Below, in pieces: positions 44,755 to 54,411 of a stretch of DNA of 64,000 bases. The DNA is from Niebla homalea (taxonomy: Eukaryota; Ascomycota; Lecanoromycetes; Lecanorales; Ramalinaceae): assembly GCA_019925105.1 (NCBI GenBank), contig JAHGAU010000002.1, forward strand, positions 1,984,001-2,048,000. The letters are read 5' to 3'. The notes under the pieces are model-generated. The model saw only the letters and a program-made list of their open reading frames with translations. It made no database searches and was not told the origin of the DNA. Position 1 is the first letter of the stretch; each line of letters starts with the position of its first letter. The translations under genes were made by a program, and so were the position numbers.

Positions 44755-47700
44755 ATGGCTGGCTCAACCAAGCACGAGCATCCCGACCAGTTCCCTTCAT
44801 CCTCTGCAACAATTGGCAGCCCTATCCCTTCCGCTCATTCTCAATCTGTTACCAAATCATCAGCTAAGACCAAAAATCCCCGATCCAATCATTCCATCAA
44901 TGGCGACAAGGCATCCCCTGCTGCTTCACCAGCCTCAGCCAAGCGGAGATGCGTGAGCACGGCATGTATTGCATGTCGGAAGAGAAAGAGCAAGGTACAT
45001 CCTCGAAAGTCTGCCTTCGGATACACGACAATTCTCTCCTGTCTCCTTGGGTCCCAACAGAGTTCCGTCTTGTCTCTCAGATGCAGGGAATTTGCTGACA
45101 GGTTCGAACCTAATTCAAGTGCGATGGCAATACCCCCAGCTGTGCGGCTTGCTCCTCCGTCTATGGGACCGAGTGCATCTACGACCCCAACTCAGACCAC
45201 CGCCGGAAGGGCGTCTACAAGAAAGATATTGACAACCTCAAGACCCGCAATTCCACCCTCCAAACCCTCATTCAAGCCATCCTCAACTTCCCCGAGAATG
45301 AAGTCGCCGATCTGGTCAAGCAGATCAGGACCTGCGAGAGCCTGGATGACGTGGCCGAATCGATAATAGCCCGGGAGAATGCCCAGGGCACGGATGATGA
45401 AGACATGAATGGCGCTTGGTCGGATAGCAACACGTTGGCGTCGACCCCCAAATTCGAGAAAGAGCTGTCGGGGAAAATGGGCAAATTGCGATTGGAGAAT
45501 GGATCCCTCAGCTTCCTCGGCGGCACCTCCAATCTCATCTACATTGGCAACGACAACACCGACGATGAGGACGACGTGAGCTCCATCGATGATGAACCTT
45601 CCATGCTTCAACATGACCCTATCACCTCCTGGACCGAGGTCACCAAGGACGCCAGGCTCATCATGCACCTGATGAACATGTACTTTACTTGGCACTATAC
45701 CTACTTCACCACCTTGTCCAAGAGCCTCTTTTGGCATGACTTCAAGCAGGGCAAACAATCAAGAGACACCAAACGCAAGACCGAGTACTGCACTCCCTTG
45801 CTCGTCAACGCCATGCTCGCTCTGGGCTGCCATTTCACTTCCTGGCCGGGTGCTCGCGCAGACCAGCAAGACTCGGCGACAGCTGGCGACCACTTCTTTC
45901 GAGAGGCCAAAAGATTGATACTGGAGAACGATGAGCATGAGAAGCCGCGCTTGGCAACGGTACAGGCTCTAGCATTGATGTCGGTCCGGGAAGCCGGCTG
46001 TGGGCGTGAGGCAAGAGGGTGGGTGTATAGTGGAATGAGCTTTCGGATGGCCTATGACCTGGGCTTGAATGTCGATTCGGGATGTAAAGATATGGATGAA
46101 TCCGACGTGGATGCGAGGAGGGTCACCATCTGGGGATGCTTTCTGTTTGACAAGTATGATCCGATCCTGTTCCATCCCTTTTTCGCTTTTTTCCTTTTTC
46201 CTCTATTCGACATATGGCTGATAGAGGATGTTCCTTTCCACAGATGTTGGTCCAATTACCTGGGACGTCAGCCTCAACTCCCTCTCTCCAGCATTGCTGC
46301 TCCCAAATTTGACGTCTTCCCCAATGAAGACGCCGAGATATGGCGGCCTTTCCAGGACTCCGGCATGGGCCAATCGCATTCACAGCCCGCTCGGACACGA
46401 GCTGTAGCCCTTCAGACTTCGCAATTGTGTGAAATCAGCAGCGACCTTCTCTTGTATTTTTATCATCCCAACCAGTTAGAAAAGCCGCTGGGCAAGCAGG
46501 CCGAGCTCAAGAAGCTCAGCGAACTCCATACCCGTCTCGAGGCATGGCGGAAAAATCTACCAAAGGAAATGGAGCCCAAGGAAGGGCAGCTTCCTAATGT
46601 CTTGGTCATGCAGTATGTCTCCCATCTGTTTCCTGTCCTTCGCCGCCATTCGCTGCCATTCGAAGATGACAATGTTGATGATGATCCAACAGCATGTTCT
46701 TTCAACTCCTCTTCATCCACCTTTTTCGCCCCTTCCTCAGATACAAGCAATCCGCCTCTCCCCTGCCATCACATGTGTCTCCTCGCAGATTTCTTCTCCA
46801 CTCCGCCGCCACCATCTCCAAGCTCCTTCGGCTTTACCGCCGCACCTACGGTCTCCGCCAGATTTGTAATATTGTTGTCTACATCGTTCACACCGCCTGT
46901 ACCGTCCATCTGCTCAACCTGCCTGACAAAATCGCCCAGCGCGACATAACGCACAGCCTCGCGCACCTCGAAGAGATTGCCGAAGGCTGGCTCTGCGCCC
47001 GTCGTGCACTCGGCATACTTCACCTCGTCGCCCGCAGATGGAAGGTCGAGCTCCCGGAAACGGCAGCCAAGACGTTCGAGCGTACGGATGCGAAGTTCGG
47101 GCCCATTCACCGATTACTGGACCAAAATACCCATGCCGATCATGACCAGAATGGCGTGACGACCTCGATAAGCGAGGACAATCACCCCCCCGCGGCCTTT
47201 ACCTCCTCCACCGCACCATCGACGGCTTGGCAGTCATCAAACCCAGTGAATGAGCCACACCAGCAGAAGCCGGTGCCTGCCCCTTTCCTTCCAGACTCCT
47301 ACCCGCCTGCCGTCACCACCAAGAACTCCCGGGCCAAACCACCCCACCCGTCGCCCTCCCGGCAGCCGTCCATCTCACATGATACCCCTAATAGTGTGAC
47401 CTTACCGCCCGCCTCGCCCAGCCAGATGTCGCGCCAGCCCCATCAACAATACCAGGCCATCCCCGCTGCCTCCGCCACCACGTGGAATAATCATCACCAG
47501 CAACAGCAGCAAATGAATGACAACAGCAGCAGCATCACCGGCAGCGGCATCACCGGCAGCGGCATGAACATCAATGGCGGCGTCGGACGAAGTGCAAGCG
47601 GCATGCAATCGCCAACGATGCTGTTTGGTGGCGCGCAAGGGTTGATACAGGATCAGGACTGGTGGTTGAGAGACAGCAACCAATTCTTTGCGAATTGGAA

Positions 47701-47839
47701 TCTCGAGGCTGGTGGAAGTAGGGGCAGTGGGGGGGTGAATGGTGAGATGAATGGGAGTGGAAACGGGGCTGGTGGGGGCGGCCCCTACAACGGAGTGAAT
47801 GGCGGGGTGGATGGGGGCGGGATGTACGGCGGATATTGA
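44755..47839 (+). CDS. nirA: NirA/NIT-4-type Zn2Cys6 nitrate-assimilation transcription factor
   Basis: I model four exons: 44,755-44,994, 45,120-46,153, 46,244-46,612 and 46,693-47,839 (929 residues). Introns are GT..AG, 125, 90 and 80 bp; the first has a TGCTGAC branch site. Intron 1 splits the zinc cluster. Joined, the cluster is C71-x2-C74-x6-C81-x6-C88-x2-C91-x7-C99, preceded by RRCVSTACIACRKRKSK and followed by YDPNSDHRRKGVYKKD and a coiled-coil linker (about 112-150), all highly characteristic of NirA/NIT-4. A fungal-specific regulatory domain spans about 265-640, including YFTTLSKSLFWHDF and CWSNYLGRQPQLPLS. The C-terminus is Pro/Ser/Gln- then Gly/Asn-rich with DWWLRDSNQ (about 867), a likely activation region. 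Such proteins bind DNA in the nucleus and induce nitrate and nitrite reductase genes with AreA. No nitrate genes are in the window. The symbol is assigned by resemblance. Confidence 0.85.
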
Positions 47840-49929
47840 TCCGGCCACAGTCAAACAAGACGAGCGAATTAATACCCTGAGGCCCACATGTGTACGCAAG
47901 GACTATAGCCCTGGGCAGATGTATATTGGGAAAGTGAACAAATATGGGAGGTATCACCAAGATTTGTGGGTGGGGGGAATACATTCGTTGTGTATAAGAA
48001 GCTTTTGTGTTTTCCTTCGACCTCCCTTTTCCGGGACGATGTCAATCCTTTTTTAATCATGTATGTCTAAGGAGACACACGAAAGAGAGAGAGAGATAGA
48101 GATGTCTAATGAATATAATGCTGTAAAAAACCGAATGTTGAAAACCTGAATTAATACATTATTTTCGGTTGCCTACCTGTCTGCCTGTCTGCTTATCATA
48201 CACGATATTAGAACATGCCCCCCCTCTACCTACATCCCCACACTTTCTCTCAAAGATCGTTCCCTGATTTCATACCTTACACACAAATACGCTCTGCGCC
48301 TCACGAGCTCTACTAAGGGGTGCCGGAGGGGCTTCAGCAGCAAAGAACTTGGGGCTGTGAGGCGGGTGGTATGATAACCCTTCAATGAAGGTGTTGGGTG
48401 ATGAGGGTGATGCTTAATACAGGTCAGCGTCAATACTTGTTACTGTTACTGCTCATTACTATCAATACTCACCACCTGCACCCTCACCTGCACCTGCACC
48501 CTCATCACCCGCACTCACCCCCCGCCTCCCTCACTCTCACTCTCACCTCATCACCTGCACCCTTCATCACCCTCACGACCCTCACCCACACCTTCACCAC
48601 CCACAATCACCACCTGCACCTGCACCTGCACGCCCACCACACGACACGGCGCACCCACGACACCCACGACACGCACCACACGCCTGAAAGGAGTTATCAC
48701 CGATTCCCTTCCCTTCCCTTTCATCCCTTCTCTCCCTTCTCTCCCTCTCTCTGCAGATCACCCCGCGAGGCTTGGGGAGGGTTGGCCGATGGGAGGGGTG
48801 CGGTATAGGAACGGGTAGGAACGGGTAGGAACGGGTAGGGTAGGGTAATGATAGGGTGCGATGGTCGAGCGTGATGGCCTGTATGTGTGGAATGGGTGGG
48901 GGGAAGTGGGTGGATGGATGGATGAGTGGGGGAGTGGGTGGATGGAATGGTAGGGTGGGTGGATGGACTGGGTGGGTGGGTGGATGACTGGGTGGATGGA
49001 TGGGTGGGTAGAGCCAACGCAACCCAATACAACCTGGATCGCACGGCAGGAGGGAGGGGAAGGGGGTGGACTAGGTAGGTAGGTATGTCCATGTTCATGT
49101 CCATGTCCCATGTCCGACAGTCACAGCGTAGTGGTTTTTTTTGGTGGGGACGGGGGGGAGAAAGGAGTGTTGAGATGGGTGAAACTCTGTGTGTGTGTGT
49201 GTGTGTGTGTGTGAGCATGTTGGCATTTGGGGGAGAGGGGAGGGTCCGATGGGCTTTGCTGAGAGTTGTCAGTATGCATACATCCGGGGACTGGAAGGGG
49301 GGCGGACTCTTTGGAACTTGGCCTCGATGCTTTGGCCTGGGTTTGACACACACAGACCCACACACCCCTGACCGTAAAGCTTGGCGGATGGAGAAAAGGG
49401 ATGAGATGGCTGATATTGTGTGCAACACATCGGGCTTTCAGCTAGTTCCTCCGTGTAAGCTAGGAAGGAGGGATTGATGAGGAAGAGAACAAGGCGGAAT
49501 GGAGGAGAGTCCTTGAGAGATACATGAAGGAAAGGGAATCGCAGCGTGACGTGGGTGCAGATGGAAGACCAGGCGAAGTGTCTTACCAACGTTGTTGTTG
49601 CTGCAGCAAGTGTGCCACTGATCAGTGAGTGACGGTATTATCCGGGCACAGCGAGTGTGCGGAAATGCAAACTTCAAGTACTGTGAGACGGAAAAGGAGA
49701 TATATTTTTGACGCTCAGGTTTCAGGTCTGAAGCAAAACTTCAATCGATTTACGCTATAACTTAGCTGAGCTCATGCACGCTATCATCCCCATGTCATGA
49801 TATTGATCATGCTTGTTGTATGCTGCAAAACGGGGTGAGGGGTACTGCTAAGGGGGTATCATGAAAAATGGTGACAAGAATTGAAAAAAACCCGGCTCCA
49901 TGCTTCGTCGTCGATCATCAGCATCTGCC
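47840..49929. repeat. 2.1-kb intergenic spacer with many simple repeats
   Basis: This spacer lies between the ends of the convergent NirA-like and Lst4-like genes. It holds 3' untranslated sequence, then a C-rich (CACCTGCACC)-like tract at about 48,471-48,640 with CACGACACC repeats, three tandem GGAACGGGTA units at about 48,808-48,838, a long GGGTGGATGGATG-type tract at about 48,895-49,010, GGTAGGTAGGTA and CCATGTTCATGT repeats at about 49,070-49,110, and a (TG)13 run at 49,188-49,213. Many open frames across it are low-complexity artefacts (His/Thr- or Pro/His-rich). I see no supported gene. AG/GA-rich runs at 48,080-48,105 are also simple. Confidence 0.75.
49188..49213. repeat. (TG)13 microsatellite
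   Basis: Uninterrupted TG dinucleotide run in the spacer between the NirA-like and Lst4-like genes. It is intact, unlike TpG steps in the RIP block, showing the spacer has not been subject to RIP. Confidence 0.95.
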
Positions 49930-52900
49930 TCACTCCCCTCGGTCTGAAGCTCTCCTCTTGGTCATTGCTCCGTACGCTCTTACGCCAATCACCCACCCTG
50001 CCACGGCCTCTCTCAACATCCTTGCTCCACCGATCTTATCATCGGATAGATTGTTCCCTCGCTTCCCATTCCTCGGCCCTGACTCCTGTTTCTTCCCTAC
50101 CCTCGGACCATTCCCTTCCTCTTCAACCTCTCTGACGACCTCTCTGACAATCTTCTTCAACGCACCGTGCATAACGCGCCCACACTCTTCGTGTCTGCCT
50201 CCACCTCGTCGCCCTACCGTTCCTGCACCCCCCTGCCTCCCCATTGCCAAACCACCACCTTCGCCTAACAAGTGAGGCGTACTCCTAGGTACCTGACTTT
50301 GACCCCCTGCGAGCGATGACTGCTCCACAGCGGATGTGGCCGCTCGAGGAGGTGAGGGGGCACGCGACGGCGCTCGCGGCGCTATTCGACTCGAAGGTTG
50401 CGACAGGTGGGCATGGCCGATCAATTGCTCCAACGCTTTCGCAATCACAGGATCCGCGGATGAAGGATCCATGAGCGGAATATTCTCTTCGATGAAGATC
50501 TCGTCAGAAGGGTTGGCGGGGTAATGCTGTAACGCGTTGAGGGCGTGGTGTGGCGAGTGCGGATTCCTTCGGCGTAGGGTGAGGATGGTTAGGATGGTGG
50601 AGGCGAAGTCGATCAGGTGGGTAGTCGTAATTGTTGTCCATTCAGAAGACTCGGAAGGGTCATCAGAAGCATTGGTATTGGAAGGACCACGGAGAGATGA
50701 GCAGCGCATGGAGTATTTGATCTCCGCTTTGAGGGTATCGTACGGGCGGATAGCTTGGAGGGCGAAGTCTGGGTGGTAGGCGCGCAACCAGCCAGCGACG
50801 TTGATGGTAGGGTCAAAGTGGCGGTGAGGAGGTGCGACCGAGTCTGGCTCCTTTGATATAGATTGGTTGCCAGCTTGAGCGCTCAGTATCTCGTTCAAAC
50901 TGTCTCGGAATGGGCCCTCGGAGGCCGGACAGGTGTAGCTGCAAGGCAGGGACGAGATATTTGCCGCTGGAGAAGAGAGCTGTACATCAACGACCCCATC
51001 AATATTGCCCGACGACAGAGAAAGCGGATACATCTCAGGTGGCGAGCTTTGTGGCATGGACCTCGGTGGCTGCTGCATCATCTGTGGTCCTCTAGGACTT
51101 GAGGAGCGTGGTGCTAATTTAGGGTCCCTTGAAACATTCGATGACGAAGAAGATTCCCTAGCTCGAGCGTCAAAATCAACCTCTTCCACCATCTGGCTGA
51201 GCTTGTTGATGGGACCATTGCTGCTTTTGCCATGGGAAACACCAGAAATGCCCAGACCCTCACCAGAAGAAGCCATCACCTCACTGTTCTCCGTAGATGA
51301 GCCACGCCGACTCCCCCAGAAGCCACTACGGACACTGCCCCAGCCAGTCCGCACATGAGACTCTATGCTCGAATTGCTCCGATCATTGCTCCCAGATCGC
51401 GAAAGAGTCCGCTGGAGAGATAATGCAGCCAGGCTTCCGCTACTGCCCGGCCGTGGATCCGCAGCATTCTTACCAAACGCGAGATCGGGACTGAGGTCCG
51501 AAAAGACGGGTATGGCCACTTGAGGGTCAGGCATTATAGTGCTGGTAGTGGTGATGCTGCTTTTCCGAGTCCCCGATGGAATGATTGGCATTGCGAGACT
51601 CCTCATCGATAGAGCATCAGATGTCCTTCTCTTGTGAGAGGGTGTTGCATCTCTGGTACTTTCCTCACTGTCTCTCCCTTGAGCTGCACTCGCTCTCTCC
51701 GCAAGATGGACCTGCTTGTTCGGCTTGTTCAGATGTCGCATCGCATTCAAGTGAGGATCAGCCGGTCCGGATGGTAAGCTTGAGGGAGGGGCGGACAATG
51801 TTGGTGGGGATCGTTGCTGACTCGGGGTAGCCTTGCGATTGCTGGGAAGAAAAGCCGACAGGAAAAAGACGATACGTCTTGCCATCATTTTGTCCACAGA
51901 TACAATGACAGTGCGGCATCTTCCGGTATCAGTCGTCTTCCTCTGGGGCCGTTTCTGGTTCTTGATCTGTCGGCGATAGTCTCTAGACGCATGACTAACG
52001 ACCCAGGAAGTATGACCAGCAAGGAAAGTGGACAGCAGGCTGGAAAGCATTACATATGGATCCTGAGCTAGTGAAGGTTGGCAAACGCCACGCGCGACAC
52101 TTCGCCAAATCGTCCATCGATCCTGGCCTGATATGACGGGGCGTATGCGAAGGGCCAGCGCCAGCCTACGGGTCAGGGCCTCGATCAATTCTTGAGTCAG
52201 TGTGTGAGACTGCAGCGCCGAAGACTCAAGCTGTAGTCTTGGTCGAGCATGCTCATTGAGTTCTGTATACAAGTTTACAAGCATGCCCTTGATATGAGCG
52301 CGACTGCTGCCTTCGAGCAGTGATAGTGTTCCCAGCATGAGGGACAAATGACCCATAAGACGGTCTATCCGATCATCGAGTTCATTCCCAGAGGTCTCGG
52401 CGGTTTGTCTGCTATCATTCGAGCCAAAGCTCGCTCGTGGGCTAAGGCCAACTATCGGTGAAGGCTGTGCGGACGTTCGTCCACTCACCCATTGAGACCT
52501 CAAAGGCAGGTAGATTATCACAGCGACGGCATATACTGGCGTCCTCAGTTGGTTTCTGGAAGCATTGGTGGCACCAGGGAGGCTTCCATGTCGAAGCTTC
52601 CCGATACGTGCGCCCGGTCCGCTGCGATGGTAACAGTCGGCGGGCTCGAGCTCTTCATCGCGAAGATCGATAGAGAAGAGCTTAGTGACAAGCAAGTAAG
52701 AGCTCTGACGTCGTGACATCTGATGTTCAGTCACACTCGACGTTGCCGACACCATCATTGGCAAGTTCTCAGCAGTCATTGACCGAGAGAGGAAGCTTTT
52801 CGGTGGCTCGAAATGCCTGGGTGAGAAGGGGAAATCGTCATTGGGACTCAGAGGCCGACTCGAACCACGACTTTGGGCCGTGTACGGCTTCACGTGGACC

Positions 52901-53604
52901 TTTGTCGACGAAGTTGATGGGAAGCCGGAAGCGCCAAACATGCAGCTCAGTATGTCCTCGGTCTCCTCTCTTTCTTCTCGAGCGACCTTGCTCTGTAAGC
53001 TCTCGCCCTCACTGGTGGTGGGTCTAGGGATACTGCGAGGTTGGGTATTGGCATACAAAGGCCCCGATTCCGCATGTGCCGAGATTGGTGATGATGGAGA
53101 GCGAAGTATAGACTGTGCCGGCTGGGTGACAGAGGTCTGACGACTATGCGGCGCCGTCCTTGATCTTGAAACTCTGGACGAGCTTCCCAGTCCCCCTGTA
53201 AATCTATTCTCTTTCAACTGCGCATTTGCTTCAGGGCTTGTGGGGGTCGCGGATCGAGGCCCAGGGTAAGATGTGGGAGGGTGTGTGTCAAACAGGACCC
53301 GATTGAAATCATTCGCCTTCTGCGCAATCATGTACCTCACATCTCTTGAAGCCTGAATGTCTAGACCGCCTCGATCGTCGGCGCTGCGAGCTGCTGCAGC
53401 CACAGAAGCAGGGTCCCCATATTTGATGGGATAGACATGGTGTCGACCATCATTTCTGCCAAGCGAATCGGGATAGAGAAGGTCGTAGGTGACGCTTTCT
53501 TCTGTAATGGATTCCAAATGGCGCTGTGTTCTTGAGGATTGGGAGGAGATGGAGGCAGTGGCTGAACTCAGCAAACGACCAATCCCTGAGGTAGAGGAGA
53601 ACAT
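49930..53604 (-). CDS. Lst4/folliculin-interacting protein (FNIP) homologue
   Basis: Single-exon frame, 1,224 residues from the first ATG at 53,604 (the frame is open four codons farther without an ATG). The best marker is EETEDILSCMFGASGFPSTSSTKVHV (about residues 213-238), the FNIP N-terminal signature. A YAVAVIIYLPL strand (about 357) and a helical middle part, including RRLALALRIRPVISGQDRW (about 478-496) and MARRIVFFLSAFLP (about 574-587), fit the FNIP middle (longin/DENN) part; GWLRAYHPDFALQAI and the C-terminal 250 residues fit the FNIP C-terminal domain. Long Ser/Pro-rich disordered linkers lie between. In yeast Lst4 pairs with Lst7 (folliculin) as a GTPase-activating complex for Gtr2 at the vacuole, promoting TORC1 when amino acids return. 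It is directly downstream of, and on the same strand as, Iml1, which acts on the partner GTPase Gtr1. Confidence 0.8.
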   Translation of the reverse strand: MFSSTSGIGRLLSSATASISSQSSRTQRHLESITEESVTYDLLYPDSLGRNDGRHHVYPIKYGDPASVAAAARSADDRGGLDIQASRDVRYMIAQKANDFNRVLFDTHPPTSYPGPRSATPTSPEANAQLKENRFTGGLGSSSRVSRSRTAPHSRQTSVTQPAQSILRSPSSPISAHAESGPLYANTQPRSIPRPTTSEGESLQSKVAREEREETEDILSCMFGASGFPSTSSTKVHVKPYTAQSRGSSRPLSPNDDFPFSPRHFEPPKSFLSRSMTAENLPMMVSATSSVTEHQMSRRQSSYLLVTKLFSIDLRDEELEPADCYHRSGPGARIGKLRHGSLPGATNASRNQLRTPVYAVAVIIYLPLRSQWVSGRTSAQPSPIVGLSPRASFGSNDSRQTAETSGNELDDRIDRLMGHLSLMLGTLSLLEGSSRAHIKGMLVNLYTELNEHARPRLQLESSALQSHTLTQELIEALTRRLALALRIRPVISGQDRWTIWRSVARGVCQPSLAQDPYVMLSSLLSTFLAGHTSWVVSHASRDYRRQIKNQKRPQRKTTDTGRCRTVIVSVDKMMARRIVFFLSAFLPSNRKATPSQQRSPPTLSAPPSSLPSGPADPHLNAMRHLNKPNKQVHLAERASAAQGRDSEESTRDATPSHKRRTSDALSMRSLAMPIIPSGTRKSSITTTSTIMPDPQVAIPVFSDLSPDLAFGKNAADPRPGSSGSLAALSLQRTLSRSGSNDRSNSSIESHVRTGWGSVRSGFWGSRRGSSTENSEVMASSGEGLGISGVSHGKSSNGPINKLSQMVEEVDFDARARESSSSSNVSRDPKLAPRSSSPRGPQMMQQPPRSMPQSSPPEMYPLSLSSGNIDGVVDVQLSSPAANISSLPCSYTCPASEGPFRDSLNEILSAQAGNQSISKEPDSVAPPHRHFDPTINVAGWLRAYHPDFALQAIRPYDTLKAEIKYSMRCSSLRGPSNTNASDDPSESSEWTTITTTHLIDFASTILTILTLRRRNPHSPHHALNALQHYPANPSDEIFIEENIPLMDPSSADPVIAKALEQLIGHAHLSQPSSRIAPRAPSRAPSPPRAATSAVEQSSLAGGQSQVPRSTPHLLGEGGGLAMGRQGGAGTVGRRGGGRHEECGRVMHGALKKIVREVVREVEEEGNGPRVGKKQESGPRNGKRGNNLSDDKIGGARMLREAVAGWVIGVRAYGAMTKRRASDRGE

Positions 53605-54411
53605 GCCGGCGATCAATCACTGGGCGAGTCTTGAGAGGTCAGAGTGTTAGGAGTGGTATGAACAGACAGCAGGAGCTCGAGCTCCCTTGCCTGTTGCCTG
53701 CCATGTTATTGCCCCTCAAGTGCAGGCGTGCAGGCGTGCATGCCGAGGTGGATGCATAAATAGAAGTGCGCCTGAAGGGATTGGGCTTGCTGTATTGATG
53801 TATTCCAGCTCGATCGTCGACACTTTCGGAACAAGACCTGAGGGGCCGATGGTGGTGTTGTGTGGTCCAAGCCAGAGCCAAGGCGATGAATGGTGATGCG
53901 CCAATGTGAATGTGGAATGTGGTGATCGTGATGGACAATGTTTGATTTTGCCGACCGGGTAGAGGATGGTACTAGTGGTAGTTCTAGTGTAAAAGTACGA
54001 GTGATAATCTCGTTGTGTGGTAACTAGTACGACAAAGTTGTGTGGTAACTGGTACGACAAATGCTGAGACTGGAGACTGGTGACTGGAGACTGGTGAGTG
54101 GTGGGAAAAGAAACGAGTTGAAGTTCTGGTCAAATGGCGGTCAAGCTTTCCCACTCGGCCATCCCGCCGCGATCCTACCCAATCCTACTGGTGCTACACT
54201 CTTTGCCGCAATTCCCGCTAACCCGGTTAGATCGCGAAGCGCCTATGTGATCATTGAGGAGCCGAAAAGCTCCTTGATCATCACGGCACAAGACAAGGGA
54301 AGAGAATTCGTCAATAATAATCCACCCTTCAAATTCTCTTCAGTCTTGCGATCGGCGCAAGGCCGAGGCCGATGAAGCGTTGAATCGATTTGCGAGAAAA
54401 CTTGCGCTTCC
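53605..54411. promoter_or_regulatory. intergenic region upstream of the Lst4-like gene
   Basis: This 807-bp gap between the Iml1 stop and the Lst4-like start should hold the 3' end of one transcript and the promoter and leader of the other. Short direct repeats occur (GTGCAGGCGTGCAGGCGTGC at about 53,721-53,740; ACTGGAGACTGGTGACTGG at about 54,067-54,095; and a duplicated TGTGTGGTAACTAGTACGAC-like unit at about 54,013-54,060). No additional gene is supported. Confidence 0.6.

Noticed and set aside
45098..45112. B-box-like GGTTCGAACC inside intron 1 of the NirA-like gene
   Set aside because: No A-box at the right distance and no cloverleaf; it is the branch/acceptor region of a normal intron.
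48808..48850. Interstitial telomere-like repeat (GGGTAGGGTA)
   Set aside because: The unit is GGAACGGGTA with one short GGGTA stretch, not TTAGGG; there is no array of the telomeric hexamer.
48394..49480. Several overlapping frames of 60-235 codons in the spacer
   Set aside because: They are translations of simple repeats (His/Thr-, Pro/His- or Cys/Val-rich), with no domain, no splice logic and no codon bias like the neighbouring genes.
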